Made by a program: the position numbers and the translations under genes
Origin: Devosia equisanguinis
GTDB taxonomy: Bacteria; Pseudomonadota; Alphaproteobacteria; Rhizobiales; Devosiaceae
Reading direction: 5' to 3'
Length of the DNA: 45,151 bases
Assembly: GCF_900631955.1 (NCBI RefSeq)
Contig: NZ_UZWD01000012.1
Span: 1 to 45,151, forward strand
Part shown: piece after piece, positions 9,530 to 18,411 of the stretch
Layout of the letters: every line of letters starts with the position of its first letter
How positions within the stretch are numbered: position 1 is the stretch's first letter
The notes under the pieces: generated by a model
Databases searched by the model: none
What the model was told of the DNA's origin: nothing
What the model saw: the letters and a program-made list of their open reading frames with translations, nothing else

Positions 9530-10540
9530 TCAGGCGATCTCGATTTCGCACCAATGCCCATAGGGGCGCTCGGGCGAATAGATGACATTGGGGAAATGCG
9601 GGTTGTGCACCGCATCGGCCAGCGCCTGATCCTCAAGGCAGAAGCCGGAATGCTTCTTGTAGCTCTTGCCACCGAGCCCGGGCACCGGAATGTCGGTCCA
9701 GACGCTGTTATAGACCTGCACGCCCGGGCGATCGCTCCACAGCTTGAGCGTCAGATCCTTGTCCGGCGACACCACCGTGGCGATCGGGTCGGCAGTCCTG
9801 CGACCGGTATCGAGCACAAGGCCCATATCGTAATCGACGGGCGCGCCATTGGCGTCACGCATGGTGCGCGGATTGCGCAGATCGTAAATGGTGCCGCGCG
9901 AGGGCAGGATGGCGCCGGTGGGGGCGAGATCGTCCCCCAGTTCGGTATAGGCGCTGGAATTGACCTGGATGGTGTGGTCCAGCACCGTGTCGGTGGTGCC
10001 GAGATTGAAATATTGGTGCTGCACCAGGCTGATCGGGGTGGCCCGGTCGGTGGTGGCGGTCAATTCGAGCCGCAGGCGATTGCCAAGCAGGCTATAGGTG
10101 GCAGCGAAATTGACATTGCCGGGATAGCCCATGGCGCCATCGGGCGAGAAATGGGTAAAGCGCACGGCATTATTGGCATTGTCCACCTGGGCCGACCAGA
10201 CCTGGCGGCCCAGCCCGTCCTCGCCGCCATGCAGCTGCAGATTGCCGGCATTGGGCGGCAGCTTGTAGGTGGTGCCATCGAGGGTGAAGGACGCGTCCTT
10301 GACGCGGTTGGCAACGCGCCCGGCCAGCGAACCGAAATGCGGGCTATGGGCGGGATAGGCGTCAAAGCTGTCAAAGCCGAGCACCACCGAGCGCTCGCCG
10401 CCGGCCACTGGGACGCGCCAGTCCCGCACGACCACGCCATAGCCGATGATATCGACGGTGACGCCGCTATCGCTTACCAGCCGGAACTGATCGACCCGCT
10501 GTCCGCGAAAGTCGCCGAAGGTTGAAACCGTGATTGCCAT
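9530..10540 (-). CDS. galM: Aldose 1-epimerase (galactose mutarotase)
   Basis: Cytoplasmic mutarotase interconverting alpha and beta anomers of aldoses. The 336-residue protein has the family signature around the catalytic histidine in LVQHQYFNLG, the FTHFSPDGAMGYPGNV segment, and the C-terminal catalytic-glutamate region GFCLEDQALADAVHNP. It is transcribed away from the LacI-type regulator and lies beside xylB/xylA. It therefore probably serves xylose or other pentose/hexose anomers taken up by the same system, though substrate range is not readable from sequence. The WYL regulator lies 72 bases downstream. Confidence 0.93.
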   Translation of the reverse strand: MAITVSTFGDFRGQRVDQFRLVSDSGVTVDIIGYGVVVRDWRVPVAGGERSVVLGFDSFDAYPAHSPHFGSLAGRVANRVKDASFTLDGTTYKLPPNAGNLQLHGGEDGLGRQVWSAQVDNANNAVRFTHFSPDGAMGYPGNVNFAATYSLLGNRLRLELTATTDRATPISLVQHQYFNLGTTDTVLDHTIQVNSSAYTELGDDLAPTGAILPSRGTIYDLRNPRTMRDANGAPVDYDMGLVLDTGRRTADPIATVVSPDKDLTLKLWSDRPGVQVYNSVWTDIPVPGLGGKSYKKHSGFCLEDQALADAVHNPHFPNVIYSPERPYGHWCEIEIA

Positions 10541-10610
10541 TGTCGAGTCCCCTTTTCCCGCTCTGGGGGTGGAGCTCTAGCCTTATTGCCCCCGGCCTGC
10601 AACGCTGCAC

Positions 10611-10653
10611 TTGACGTTTGCGCCTTTGGAAACAAGTGTGTCGCCAAACTTGT
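10611..10653 (+). promoter_or_regulatory. Candidate promoter and operator between galM and lacI-type gene
   Basis: TTGACG at 10611-10616 is a good -35; a -10 at 17 bases (AAGTGT) is poor. Overlapping it is an inverted repeat, ACAAGT at 10632-10637 and ACTTGT at 10648-10653, with a 10-base spacer. Its place between two divergent sugar genes suits autoregulation by the LacI-type protein. LacI operators usually have a tighter central CG palindrome, so this is tentative. Confidence 0.35.
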
Positions 10654-10675
10654 GCGGTCCGGCAGGGGAAACGGT

Positions 10676-11719
10676 TTGACCGAAGAGACGATGAAGCGGC
10701 GGGCCACGGTTCACGATGTGGCGCGGGCGGCAGGTGTGTCCCTGGCCACGGTCGACCGCGTGCTCAATGCCCGCCCCGGCGTGCGCGCGGCCACGGCCGA
10801 AAAGGTTGAGGAGGCCATTGCGCGCATCGGCTTTTCGCGCGACCTCAATGCGTCGCTGATGGCGCGAGCCCGCGATCTCAGCGTCGTGTTCTTCATTCCC
10901 GACGGGTCCAACGAGTTCATGGACAGTCTTGCCGAGGCGGTTACCCGCCGATTCGGCCAGGCGCTGGGCGATCGCATTCACCTCGACACCCGCCGCATCA
11001 AGCCGCTGGATGGCGCCGGGCTGGCCGAGGGGCTGGACGGACTGGAGGCGCGCCATTGCGACTGCGCCGTTATCGTCGCCAGCGAGGAGCCCGAGGTGAT
11101 TGCCGCCGTCGACGCTGCCCATCGCCGCGGGATTGCGGTGATGACGCTGGTTTCGGACCTGCCGGGTTCGGCGCGGCGCAATTTCATCGGCATCGACAAT
11201 GTCGCTGCCGGGCGCACCGCTGCCTCGCTGATGGGGCGGTTTCTCTCCGGCAAGGGCAAGGTGGCGCTGATCGCCGGCTCTTTGCACCTGCGCGACCATG
11301 CCGAGCGGCTGGAAGGGTTCCGGGCCGCACTGGGCGCCGAATTCCCCGAGGTCACCATGCTTGGCCCCTTCGAGGGGCATGACGAACGCGACCAGACCGC
11401 CGGGATCGTCGGCGCCATTCTCAAGGATAATCCCGACCTTGCCGGGCTCTATAATTTCGGCGCCGGCAATGCCGGGCTGGTGGCGGCGCTGGAACAGTCC
11501 GGCCGGGCCCGCAGCCTGCGCGTCATCGCCCACGAATTGACCGAGCCCACCCGCGCCGGCCTGCGCAGCGGCGCCATCGACGTGGTGCTCGATCAGAACC
11601 CAGATGGCGAAATCCGTGAAGCCATCGCGGCAGCACGGGCATTGGCGCTGGGCACGGCCCGCAGCGCCGTGACCGATCCGATCGAGATCGGGATTTTCTT
11701 GAAGGATAATCTGCGGTGA
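10676..11719 (+). CDS. LacI-family transcriptional regulator, probable xylose-cluster repressor
   Basis: Typical LacI-family repressor: an N-terminal HTH (TVHDVARAAGVSLATVDRVL) with hinge helix, then a type 1 periplasmic-binding-like sugar-sensing domain to the C-terminus. I choose TTG at 10676, seven bases after AGGGG; the ATG at 10691 is an alternative. It lies between galM (divergent) and xylB-xylA (same direction, ~580 bases on). Caulobacter and other alphaproteobacteria use LacI-type XylR for xylose genes, so a XylR-like role is a reasonable inference. The effector is unknown. Confidence 0.88.
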   Translation: MTEETMKRRATVHDVARAAGVSLATVDRVLNARPGVRAATAEKVEEAIARIGFSRDLNASLMARARDLSVVFFIPDGSNEFMDSLAEAVTRRFGQALGDRIHLDTRRIKPLDGAGLAEGLDGLEARHCDCAVIVASEEPEVIAAVDAAHRRGIAVMTLVSDLPGSARRNFIGIDNVAAGRTAASLMGRFLSGKGKVALIAGSLHLRDHAERLEGFRAALGAEFPEVTMLGPFEGHDERDQTAGIVGAILKDNPDLAGLYNFGAGNAGLVAALEQSGRARSLRVIAHELTEPTRAGLRSGAIDVVLDQNPDGEIREAIAAARALALGTARSAVTDPIEIGIFLKDNLR

Positions 11720-12262
11720 GCTGCGTCTTCCCTTCTCCCCTTGCGGGAGAGTGGGTGTTCACTTTGAGCGCGTCAGGAGGCGTTGGCGCTTCGGCTCCTG
11801 CTGTCCCTCCCCCTTCTACAGGGGGAGGTTAGGTGGGGGTGCTGCAGCTTCAGCAAACTCCCATGAAACCAACGGATTTTCTGATGGTTCAGCACCCCCA
11901 CCCTCATTCCCTCCCCTCAAGTGGGAGGGAGGCGAAAGAGCCCTGACACTGGTTATCAATGCGCCCAAACTAAACACTTCCCTTAACAGGGGAGGTTGGG
12001 TGGGGGTGTGCAACAGGCTCAAACTCTTGTGAGATCGAATTGCCGCGCGAGGGTTGAGGGCGATGATGCCTCGTTCCTTTGTGCCACTCGAGCATAGCTC
12101 TCGCGACCTTCTCGCTTAAAATGCCCCGACAGGGGAGATTTTGCGCTTTGGGCGCAGCTCCAAGTTGAAATTCCCGTTTTCCTCGGTCACAATCTGCGCT
12201 AAGAAACGCGTCATTCAAAAATTCGGCGCTGCCCCGCAAACGGGGCGAGGGAGGAGTAAGAG
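11720..12262. repeat. Repeat-filled gap before the xyl genes
   Basis: Three CTCCCC/GGGGAG hairpin units lie at about 11806-11830, 11911-11934 and 11982-12008. Each is next to GGTGGGGGTG-type strings, and one carries GTGTGCAACA followed by CTCAAAC as in the repeat at 151-170. From about 12030 to 12262 there is unique, less GC-biased sequence that should hold the xylB promoter. I cannot pick a convincing -35/-10 pair there. A small CCCCG/CGGGG hairpin at 12234-12245 immediately precedes the ribosome site of the leader ORF. Confidence 0.5.
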
Positions 12263-12301
12263 ATGTTTCTGCCGCAGCCAGATGAGGTACGTGCCTCATG
12301 A
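12263..12301 (+). CDS. 12-codon leader ORF overlapping xylB
   Basis: ATG at 12263 follows GGAGG by eight bases and encodes [12 protein letters not shown]. Its TGA overlaps the xylB ATG (ATGA at 12298-12301) and it is in a different frame. The ribosome site is much stronger than the one directly before xylB, so ribosomes finishing the peptide could restart on xylB. Translational coupling is the simplest reading. The peptide has no run of one amino acid that would suggest classical attenuation. It is too short to test by codon statistics. Confidence 0.45.
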   Translation: MFLPQPDEVRAS

Positions 12302-13761
12302 CATTTCTGGGCATTGATATCGGCACTTCCGGCGTCAAGGCGCTGCTGATCGACGCGGCCGGCAAGGCGCTGGGCGAGGCCTCGGCCCCCGCCGTAGAGC
12401 CGGTTCGCCCACATCCCGGCTGGTCGGAGCAGAACCCGACCGATTGGTGGACGGCCACGCTCGGCGCCATCGACAAGCTCAAGGCCAGCCATCCCAAGGA
12501 ATTGGCTGCGGTCAGGGGCATTGGCCTGTCCGGCCACATGCATGGCGCGACGCTGCTCGGCGAAAACGACGCCGTGTTGCGCCCCTGCATCCTCTGGAAC
12601 GATGGCCGCTCTGCCGCTGAATGCGGCGAAATGGAAGCGGCGCTCCCCACTCTGCGGCAGCTAGCCGGCAATATCGCCATGCCGGGCTTTACCGCGCCGA
12701 AAATTGCCTGGGTCAGAAAACACGAGCCAGACATCTACCGCCAGATAAGAAAGGTGCTGCTGCCCAAGGCCTATGTGCGCCTGCTGTTGACCGGCGAGCA
12801 TGTCGAGGACATGTCTGATGCCGCCGGGACGCTTTGGTTGGACGTGGCCAAGCGCGACTGGTCGGACGAATTGTTGGGCGTGACGGGTTTGACCCGTGAC
12901 CACATGCCATCACTGGTCGAGGGCTCTGCCGTTTCGGCACAGCTCAAGGATGAATACGTTTCGCGTTGGGGCATGTCTGGCCCGGTCGTCGTGGCCGGTG
13001 GCGCCGGCGACAATGCCGCCGCCGCCTGCGGTATCGGCGCGATCCGGCCCGGCGAGGGTTTTGTGTCGCTCGGCACCTCGGGCGTTCTGTTCGTTTCCAA
13101 CGAAAAATTCAGCCCCAATACCGAAGGCGCGGTGCATGCCTTCTGCCACGCCATTCCTGATACCTGGCACCAGATGGGCGTCATCCTCTCGGCCACGGAT
13201 TCGCTCAACTGGCTGAGCCGCATCACCGGCAAGAAGCAGGCCGAGCTTTCGGGCGAAGCCGAAGCCCAGTTCAAGGGACCAGGCGAAGCGATCTTCCTGC
13301 CCTACCTCTCGGGCGAGCGCACCCCGCACAATAATGCCGGGGCCCGCGGCTCGTTTACTGGCCTCTCCCAGTCCACCGACACGGCGCAACTGGCCCAGGC
13401 CGTCATGGAAGGCGTGACCTTCGCCATGCGCGATTGCCAGCGCGTGCTGGCTGATGCCGGCACCTCGATCAATCGCCTGCTGGCGGTGGGCGGTGGTTCC
13501 AAGTCCGCACTCTGGCTCAAAATGCTGGCCACCAATCTCGACATGGAAATCGCCCTCCCCGAAGACGGCGATTTCGGCGGCGCGCTGGGCGCGGCTCGGC
13601 TCGGCCTCTGTGCCGCAACCGGCGCCAACCCGGCCGACGTCATGTCCATGCCGCCGATCAAGACCACAATCGCGCCCGACAAGACCCTGTCGGGTGCCTA
13701 TTCCGACCAATATGCGCGCTATCGCGCTCTCTACCCCGCCATCGAGGAGGCACGTTCGTGA
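12298..13761 (+). CDS. xylB: Xylulokinase
   Basis: FGGY-family kinase converting D-xylulose and ATP to xylulose 5-phosphate for the pentose phosphate pathway. The 487 residues open with the ATP-site strand [17 protein letters not shown], carry the sugar-site signature [12 protein letters not shown], and the catalytic aspartate in [12 protein letters not shown]. Late motifs GGGSKSALW and [11 protein letters not shown] are typical of bacterial XylB. Its stop overlaps the xylA start (GTGA), showing an operon, and a 12-codon ORF overlaps its own start. Confidence 0.96.
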   Translation: MTFLGIDIGTSGVKALLIDAAGKALGEASAPAVEPVRPHPGWSEQNPTDWWTATLGAIDKLKASHPKELAAVRGIGLSGHMHGATLLGENDAVLRPCILWNDGRSAAECGEMEAALPTLRQLAGNIAMPGFTAPKIAWVRKHEPDIYRQIRKVLLPKAYVRLLLTGEHVEDMSDAAGTLWLDVAKRDWSDELLGVTGLTRDHMPSLVEGSAVSAQLKDEYVSRWGMSGPVVVAGGAGDNAAAACGIGAIRPGEGFVSLGTSGVLFVSNEKFSPNTEGAVHAFCHAIPDTWHQMGVILSATDSLNWLSRITGKKQAELSGEAEAQFKGPGEAIFLPYLSGERTPHNNAGARGSFTGLSQSTDTAQLAQAVMEGVTFAMRDCQRVLADAGTSINRLLAVGGGSKSALWLKMLATNLDMEIALPEDGDFGGALGAARLGLCAATGANPADVMSMPPIKTTIAPDKTLSGAYSDQYARYRALYPAIEEARS

Positions 13762-15065
13762 GTGATTTTTTTGAAGGTCTGAGCCAGGTCAAGTATGAAG
13801 GTCCGGAGAGCCGCAACGCGCTGGCCTATCGTCACTACAACAAGGACGAAGTGGTCGCAGGCAAGCGGATGGAAGACCATATCCGCCCGGCCATCGCCTA
13901 TTGGCACACTTTTGCGCAGGAAGGCGGCGACCCGTTCGGCGGCCGCACTTTCGATCGTCCCTGGTTCGACAAGGGTCTTGAAGGCGCCAAGCTCAAGGCC
14001 GAGGTGGCCTTTGAATTCTTCAACCTGATCGACGTACCCTTCTTCGCCTTCCACGATGTGGACGTGGCCCCCGAAGGCGCAACGCTGGCTGAATCGAACA
14101 AGAACCTGCGCGTCATCGGCGATATCATCGCAAGCAAGATGCAGGAAAGCGGCAAGAAGCTGCTCTGGGGCACGGCGAACCTGTTCTCCAACCGCCGCTA
14201 TATGGCGGGTGCCGCCACCAATCCCGATCCGGAAGTTTTCGCCTATGCCGCCGGCCAGGTGAAGACCGTGCTCGAGCTGACCCATGAACTGGGCGGCGAG
14301 AACTATGTGCTCTGGGGCGGCCGCGAGGGCTATGAAACGCTGCTCAACACCAAGATCGGCCAGGAACAGGACCAGATGGCCCGCTTCCTGACCCTGGTGA
14401 TCGAGCACGCCGAAAAGATCGGCTTCAAGGGCCAGATCCTGATCGAACCCAAGCCGCAGGAACCAAGCAAGCACCAGTACGATTTCGACGTCGCCACTGT
14501 TTACGGGTTCCTGCAGAAATACGGTCTCGAAAAGAAGGTGAAGTGCAATATCGAGGTTGGTCACGCCTTCCTCGCTGGTCACTCTTTCGAGCATGAACTG
14601 GCTGTTGCCTCCTCGCTTGGCCAGCTTGGCTCAGTCGACGCCAATCGCAACGATCTGCAATCCGGCTGGGACACCGACCACTTCCCCAACAATGCCGGCG
14701 AAATGGCCTTGGCCTTCTATTACATCCTCAAGCAGGGTGGCCTCGGCAAGGGCGGCTTCAACTTCGACGCCAAGGTGCGCCGCCAGTCGCTCGACCCCGC
14801 CGACCTGCTGCATGGCCATATCCTCGGCCTCGACACGCTGGCGCGCGGCCTCAAGGGCGCCGTGGCTTTGATCGAAGACGGCGAGTTCGACAAGCTGCTC
14901 GATGACCGCTATGCCGGTTGGGACAATGGGCTTGGCAAGGACATTCTCGGCGGCAAGCTCAGCCTCGAGGATATCGCCGCCAAGGTTCATGCCGACGGCA
15001 TCAACCCGCAGCCCAAGTCCGGCCGCCAGGAATATCTGGAAAACCTGGTCAACCGCTTCGTCTGA
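13758..15065 (+). CDS. xylA: Xylose isomerase
   Basis: Metal-dependent interconversion of D-xylose and D-xylulose. The 435-residue length and N-terminal arm fit the long (class II) isomerases. Conserved metal and substrate residues are visible: FHDVD with the catalytic histidine, [38 protein letters not shown] and [20 protein letters not shown] start at 13758 overlaps the xylB stop. With xylB this gives the isomerase route of xylose use rather than the oxidative (Weimberg) route; no transporter genes are in view. Confidence 0.97.
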   Translation: MSDFFEGLSQVKYEGPESRNALAYRHYNKDEVVAGKRMEDHIRPAIAYWHTFAQEGGDPFGGRTFDRPWFDKGLEGAKLKAEVAFEFFNLIDVPFFAFHDVDVAPEGATLAESNKNLRVIGDIIASKMQESGKKLLWGTANLFSNRRYMAGAATNPDPEVFAYAAGQVKTVLELTHELGGENYVLWGGREGYETLLNTKIGQEQDQMARFLTLVIEHAEKIGFKGQILIEPKPQEPSKHQYDFDVATVYGFLQKYGLEKKVKCNIEVGHAFLAGHSFEHELAVASSLGQLGSVDANRNDLQSGWDTDHFPNNAGEMALAFYYILKQGGLGKGGFNFDAKVRRQSLDPADLLHGHILGLDTLARGLKGAVALIEDGEFDKLLDDRYAGWDNGLGKDILGGKLSLEDIAAKVHADGINPQPKSGRQEYLENLVNRFV

Positions 15066-15073
15066 CTTCGCGC

Positions 15074-15111
15074 CGTCCCGTAAGGGCAAATCGCGCCGGT
15101 GGCGCGATTTG
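15074..15111 (+). repeat. Covarying hairpin repeat, copy 1
   Basis: GTCCCGTAAGGGC is followed by a perfect 11-bp stem, CAAATCGCGCC (15087-15097), loop GGT, GGCGCGATTTG (15101-15111), directly after xylA. The same architecture occurs inverted at 34965-35000 with three stem pairs changed on both arms. It may also help end the xyl transcript, although the following bases are not a U-run. Confidence 0.6.
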
Positions 15112-15169
15112 AGGCGAGAAGGCCATGAGAGCTGGGCTCGAATGGCTCCAGATTTTCCACACGCAAATT

Positions 15170-15238
15170 GTCACCCCGGCAGAGGCCGGGGCCCATCCTG
15201 AGATCTGGAGATGGATCCCGGCCTTCGCCGGGATGACA
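15170..15238. repeat. REP/BIME-like palindrome pair
   Basis: Two hairpins face each other: CCCCGGC-AGAG-GCCGGGG (15174-15191) and ATCCCGGC-CTTC-GCCGGGAT (15215-15234), flanked by GTC and GAC. They lie between the convergent xylA and LOV kinase genes. This is the common GGAT-CCCGG palindrome class of extragenic repeats, related to those at 23885-23964 and 40299-40327. Confidence 0.7.
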
Positions 15239-15260
15239 GCCGGTGGATGGGGAGAAAGCC

Positions 15261-16343
15261 CTATTCCGCTACCCGCGCCGGAATGTCGACGACAAAAGCC
15301 GTGCCCTTGTCGAGCCGGTCAACCCGCAATGTTGCCCCGAGGTGGTCGATCTCGTGCATCAGCATCTTCATGCCGAAACCCTTGATGGCGCGCGGGTCGA
15401 AGTCTTCAGGCACGCCCCCGCCATCGTCGCGGATGGTGAGCTCGATGCCGCCATTCTTCTTGCGCGCGGTGACGGCGATGATGCCGCCCTGATCCGGCCC
15501 ATAGGCATGCTTTTGCGCATTGGTGACCAGTTCGGAGACGATCAACGCGATCGGGGTGATCAAATCCTCGTCGATCTCGATGGGATCGGCGGATGCGGCG
15601 ACATGGGCGCGGCTGATATGGTCGAGCTTTTCGCAGATCGAGCCGATGATCTCGCCAATCTCGATGCGCGTATCGATATCGCCATGCTCGATGATGCGCT
15701 GGATCTCGACAATGGCCTGGATGCGGCTGAGCGCGCCGATCAGGGCATTGCGGGCAGTTTCATCGGCGAGGCTCGAAAGCTGCATGCGCAGCATGGCCTG
15801 GATGAGCGCCAGCGAATTGCGCACCCGATGGGTCATTTCCCGGGCCATGTGATGGGTCCGCTCGGCCTGGTCGCGCAGCGCCTCGGTCTGGGCGTCAAGC
15901 TGGTGTTTGAGATCGTGCTGCCGCTCGATGCGGTGGGTCACGTCCACCTGGGTGGCGATGTAATAGAGCAGCTCTCCCCGGTCATCGAGCATGGGTGCCA
16001 TGTGCAGCTCGTTCCAGAATTTGCTGCCGTCCCTGCGGTAATTGAGGATTTCCTGGCTGATCGTCTCTTGCTTCTTGATCGCCTGCCGCAGCGCCTCGCG
16101 GTCTTCGGCCCTTGTCTCGGGCCCCTGCAGGAACCGGCAATTGCGGCCCAACACCTCGTCCTCGCTATAGCCGGTGAGCTTGAGGAAGGCATTGTTGACA
16201 AAGACGAGCGGACAATCAGGCTCGAAGGGATCGGCAATGACGATAGGAACGGCGCTGGATTCGACTGCGTGCACGAAGGGCTGCAGACGCATCTTGGACC
16301 GGACATTCTTCCAGTAGCTGATTTCGCGGATTTGGTGGTCCAA
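15261..16343 (-). CDS. LOV-domain blue-light sensor histidine kinase (HisKA_2)
   Basis: Soluble two-domain kinase of 360 residues. Residues ~22-137 are a PAS domain of LOV type with the full flavin-binding signature GRNCRFLQG, in which C69 is the cysteine expected to form the light-induced adduct, plus NYRRDGSKFWNELHMAP and a closing TQVDVT. The kinase half has H172 in EMTHRVRNSLALIQ, N-box SELVTNAQKHAYG with N275, DDGGG at 306-310 and GFGMKML. It lacks membrane segments. LOV kinases are known from Brucella, Erythrobacter and Caulobacter (LovK), where they link light to general stress response, adhesion or virulence. It is divergent from the xylosidase gene, and no response regulator is adjacent. 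Confidence 0.92.
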   Translation of the reverse strand: MDHQIREISYWKNVRSKMRLQPFVHAVESSAVPIVIADPFEPDCPLVFVNNAFLKLTGYSEDEVLGRNCRFLQGPETRAEDREALRQAIKKQETISQEILNYRRDGSKFWNELHMAPMLDDRGELLYYIATQVDVTHRIERQHDLKHQLDAQTEALRDQAERTHHMAREMTHRVRNSLALIQAMLRMQLSSLADETARNALIGALSRIQAIVEIQRIIEHGDIDTRIEIGEIIGSICEKLDHISRAHVAASADPIEIDEDLITPIALIVSELVTNAQKHAYGPDQGGIIAVTARKKNGGIELTIRDDGGGVPEDFDPRAIKGFGMKMLMHEIDHLGATLRVDRLDKGTAFVVDIPARVAE

Positions 16344-16362
16344 AGGGGCACACTCTTTCTGG

Positions 16363-16407
16363 TCTGCGCAGCGTGCGCAGATCTTGCTTGCAGTTACTCG
16401 CTTGCAG
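16363..16407. promoter_or_regulatory. Operator-like repeats between LOV kinase and xylosidase
   Basis: A perfect inverted repeat, TCTGCGCA-GCG-TGCGCAGA (16363-16381), is followed by a direct repeat CTTGCAG at 16387-16393 and 16401-16407, 14 bases apart. They sit in the 153-base divergent spacer, 90-135 bases before the xylosidase ATG. A dimeric regulator could bind either; which gene it would control is not decidable. Confidence 0.4.
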
Positions 16408-16496
16408 ATCAGGAACGATCTCTCAAGCCGTCACCGCATCACATTTCTCACAACAACGTTCGAAGCGGCGTTTTTGTCGCATAGGGAGGAGCCAGC

Positions 16497-18107
16497 ATGC
16501 CCCAAATCACCAATCCGATTCTGCCCGGATTCAATCCGGACCCGTCCATTCTGCGCGTGGGTGACGATTATTACATCGCCACCTCAACCTTCGAATGGTT
16601 CCCGGGCGTGCAGATCCATCACTCACGGGACCTGGCCAATTGGGATCTGGTGACGCGCCCGCTCAACCGCGCCAGCCAGCTCGACATGCGCGGCGATCCC
16701 GATAGCTGCGGCGTCTGGGCCCCCTGCCTGACCCATGACGGCGAGCGTTTCTGGCTGGTCTATACCGATGTGAAGCGCAAGGATGGCTCGTTCAAGGACG
16801 CGCATAATTACATCGTCTGGGCCGACACGATCGAGGGGCCCTGGTCGGACCCGATCTATGCCAATTCCTCGGGTTTTGATCCCAGCCTGTTCCATGACGA
16901 CGACGGCAGAAAGTGGTTCGTCAACATGGCCTGGGACCATCGCGTCAGGCCGCTGCTGTTCGCCGGCATCATGCTGCAGGAATTCGATCCCGTTGCGGGC
17001 AAGTTGGTCGGCCCGATTAACAATATCTATCAGGGCACCGATCTGAAACTGGTCGAAGGTCCCCATCTTTATAAGCGGAACGGCTGGTATTATCTGCTCA
17101 CCGCCGAAGGCGGCACGGCCTATGACCATGCCTGCACCTTTGCCCGCTCGCGCACCATCGATGGGCAATATGAAACCCATCCCGACAAGCACATCCTGAC
17201 CAGTAAGGACACCCCGCTCGCCGCCATCCAGCGCGCTGGCCATGGCGATATTGTCGAAACGCCCGAGGGCAAGACCTATCTGGTGCATCTCGGCGGTCGC
17301 CCAACCACGCAGGAACGGCGCTGCGTGCTGGGTCGCGAAACCTCGATTCAGGAGGCCTATTGGGGCGAGGATGACTGGCTTTATATCAAGAACGGCCCGG
17401 TGCCCTCGCTGCATGTCGAGGTGCCGGGCACGCGCGACGAGGAAAAATACTGGGCCGAGCAGCTTTATACGTTCGAAAACGGGCTACACAAGGATTTCCA
17501 GTGGCTGCGCACGCCCGAAACCGAGCGCATCTTCAAGACCGAAAACGGCAAGCTGACGCTGTTCGGCCGCGAATCCCCCGGCTCCTGGTTCGAGCAGGCG
17601 CTGGTGGCGCGCCGGCAGACCCATTTTTCCTATGACGCGGAAACCCTTGTCGATTTCAAGCCGACCGACGAGCGCACCTTTGCCGGCCTCACCGCCTATT
17701 ACAGCCGCTACAACTTTTTCTATCTCACTGTCGGAGCGCATTCCGATGGGCAGCGCGAATTGCTGATCATGGCCTCGGAAATGAGCTGGCCCGATGGCAA
17801 GCTGCGCTTCCCGGCCGCCCCGGTGCAGATCCCGCCCGAAGGCAAGGTCAAGCTGGCGCTGACCATTCGCGGCCGGAAGCTGCAGTTCTTCTACGCCATG
17901 GAAGGCGAGGACCTGCAGCCCATCGGCCCGGTGCTCGATGCGAGCCTGCTCTCGGACGAATGCGGCGGCCACCAGGCCCATGGCAGCTTCACCGGCGCCT
18001 TTGTCGGCGTCGCGGCCAGTGACCTCAACGGTACGGCGAGCCCGGCGCATTTCGACTATTTCATCTATCGTCCGCAGCATGATGCTTCGGACCGATACGA
18101 GGTCTAG
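16497..18107 (+). CDS. xynB: GH43 beta-xylosidase
   Basis: Glycoside hydrolase of family 43 (subfamily with the C-terminal beta-sandwich), releasing xylose from xylo-oligosaccharides. The five-blade propeller half shows catalytic base D15 in NPILPGFNPDPSILR, the pKa-tuning D128 in SSGFDPSLFHD and the acid E187 in LKLVEGPHLYKRNGWYY. Residues after ~330 form the GH43 C2 domain. There is no signal peptide, so it should act on imported oligosaccharides in the cytoplasm. GGAGG lies seven bases before the ATG. Alpha-arabinofuranosidase side activity is common in the family. It fits with xylAB upstream. Confidence 0.93.
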   Translation: MPQITNPILPGFNPDPSILRVGDDYYIATSTFEWFPGVQIHHSRDLANWDLVTRPLNRASQLDMRGDPDSCGVWAPCLTHDGERFWLVYTDVKRKDGSFKDAHNYIVWADTIEGPWSDPIYANSSGFDPSLFHDDDGRKWFVNMAWDHRVRPLLFAGIMLQEFDPVAGKLVGPINNIYQGTDLKLVEGPHLYKRNGWYYLLTAEGGTAYDHACTFARSRTIDGQYETHPDKHILTSKDTPLAAIQRAGHGDIVETPEGKTYLVHLGGRPTTQERRCVLGRETSIQEAYWGEDDWLYIKNGPVPSLHVEVPGTRDEEKYWAEQLYTFENGLHKDFQWLRTPETERIFKTENGKLTLFGRESPGSWFEQALVARRQTHFSYDAETLVDFKPTDERTFAGLTAYYSRYNFFYLTVGAHSDGQRELLIMASEMSWPDGKLRFPAAPVQIPPEGKVKLALTIRGRKLQFFYAMEGEDLQPIGPVLDASLLSDECGGHQAHGSFTGAFVGVAASDLNGTASPAHFDYFIYRPQHDASDRYEV

Positions 18108-18158
18108 GAGCCTCAAAGGGCCTCACGCCAGGACATCGGGCGACCCCACAGAGTGCAA

Positions 18159-18186
18159 CCCTCGGCGGCATGCCGAGGGGGTTTTC
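18159..18186 (+). terminator. Intrinsic terminator of the xylosidase gene
   Basis: CCCTCGGC (18159-18166), loop GGCAT, GCCGAGGG (18172-18179), then GGTTTTCG. An 8-bp perfect stem with a U-run, 50 bases after the stop codon. Confidence 0.8.
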
Positions 18187-18347
18187 GTATGGAGCTCGAG
18201 GAAGCAGCGACTGGAGCCCCGCGGGGCTCGCAGGTCACAGCGCAAACTGGGGTGACGAAATCTGGCCGCCCTTCGAGCATTGCCCCCTCGTGTCGAGCAG
18301 AAAAACTGACCTCTGCGATCAATTTTGTCTGTCCGCACGGTTCAAGC
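18187..18347. other. Spacer between the xylosidase terminator and the nfuA promoter
   Basis: No gene is seen. A 16-bp perfect palindrome, GAGCCCCGCGGGGCTC, lies at 18214-18229. Its role is unknown; it resembles neither the REP nor the CTCCCC family of this window. Confidence 0.4.
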
Positions 18348-18388
18348 TTGCATCGCGCGCTTAAAAGTCTATTTTAGAAGCGTTCTAA
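18348..18388 (+). promoter_or_regulatory. nfuA promoter with Irr-type iron control element
   Basis: TTGCAT (18348-18353) and TATTTT (18370-18375) are spaced by 16 bases. Overlapping the -10 and the likely start point is the palindrome TTAGAA-GCG-TTCTAA (18374-18388). This matches the iron control element bound by the haem-responsive Fur-family repressor Irr in Rhizobiales. A site at this position should block RNA polymerase, so nfuA would be repressed when iron is low. The regulator gene is not in the window. Confidence 0.65.
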
Positions 18389-18411
18389 TCGCAAACGACG
18401 CGGGATTTCCC

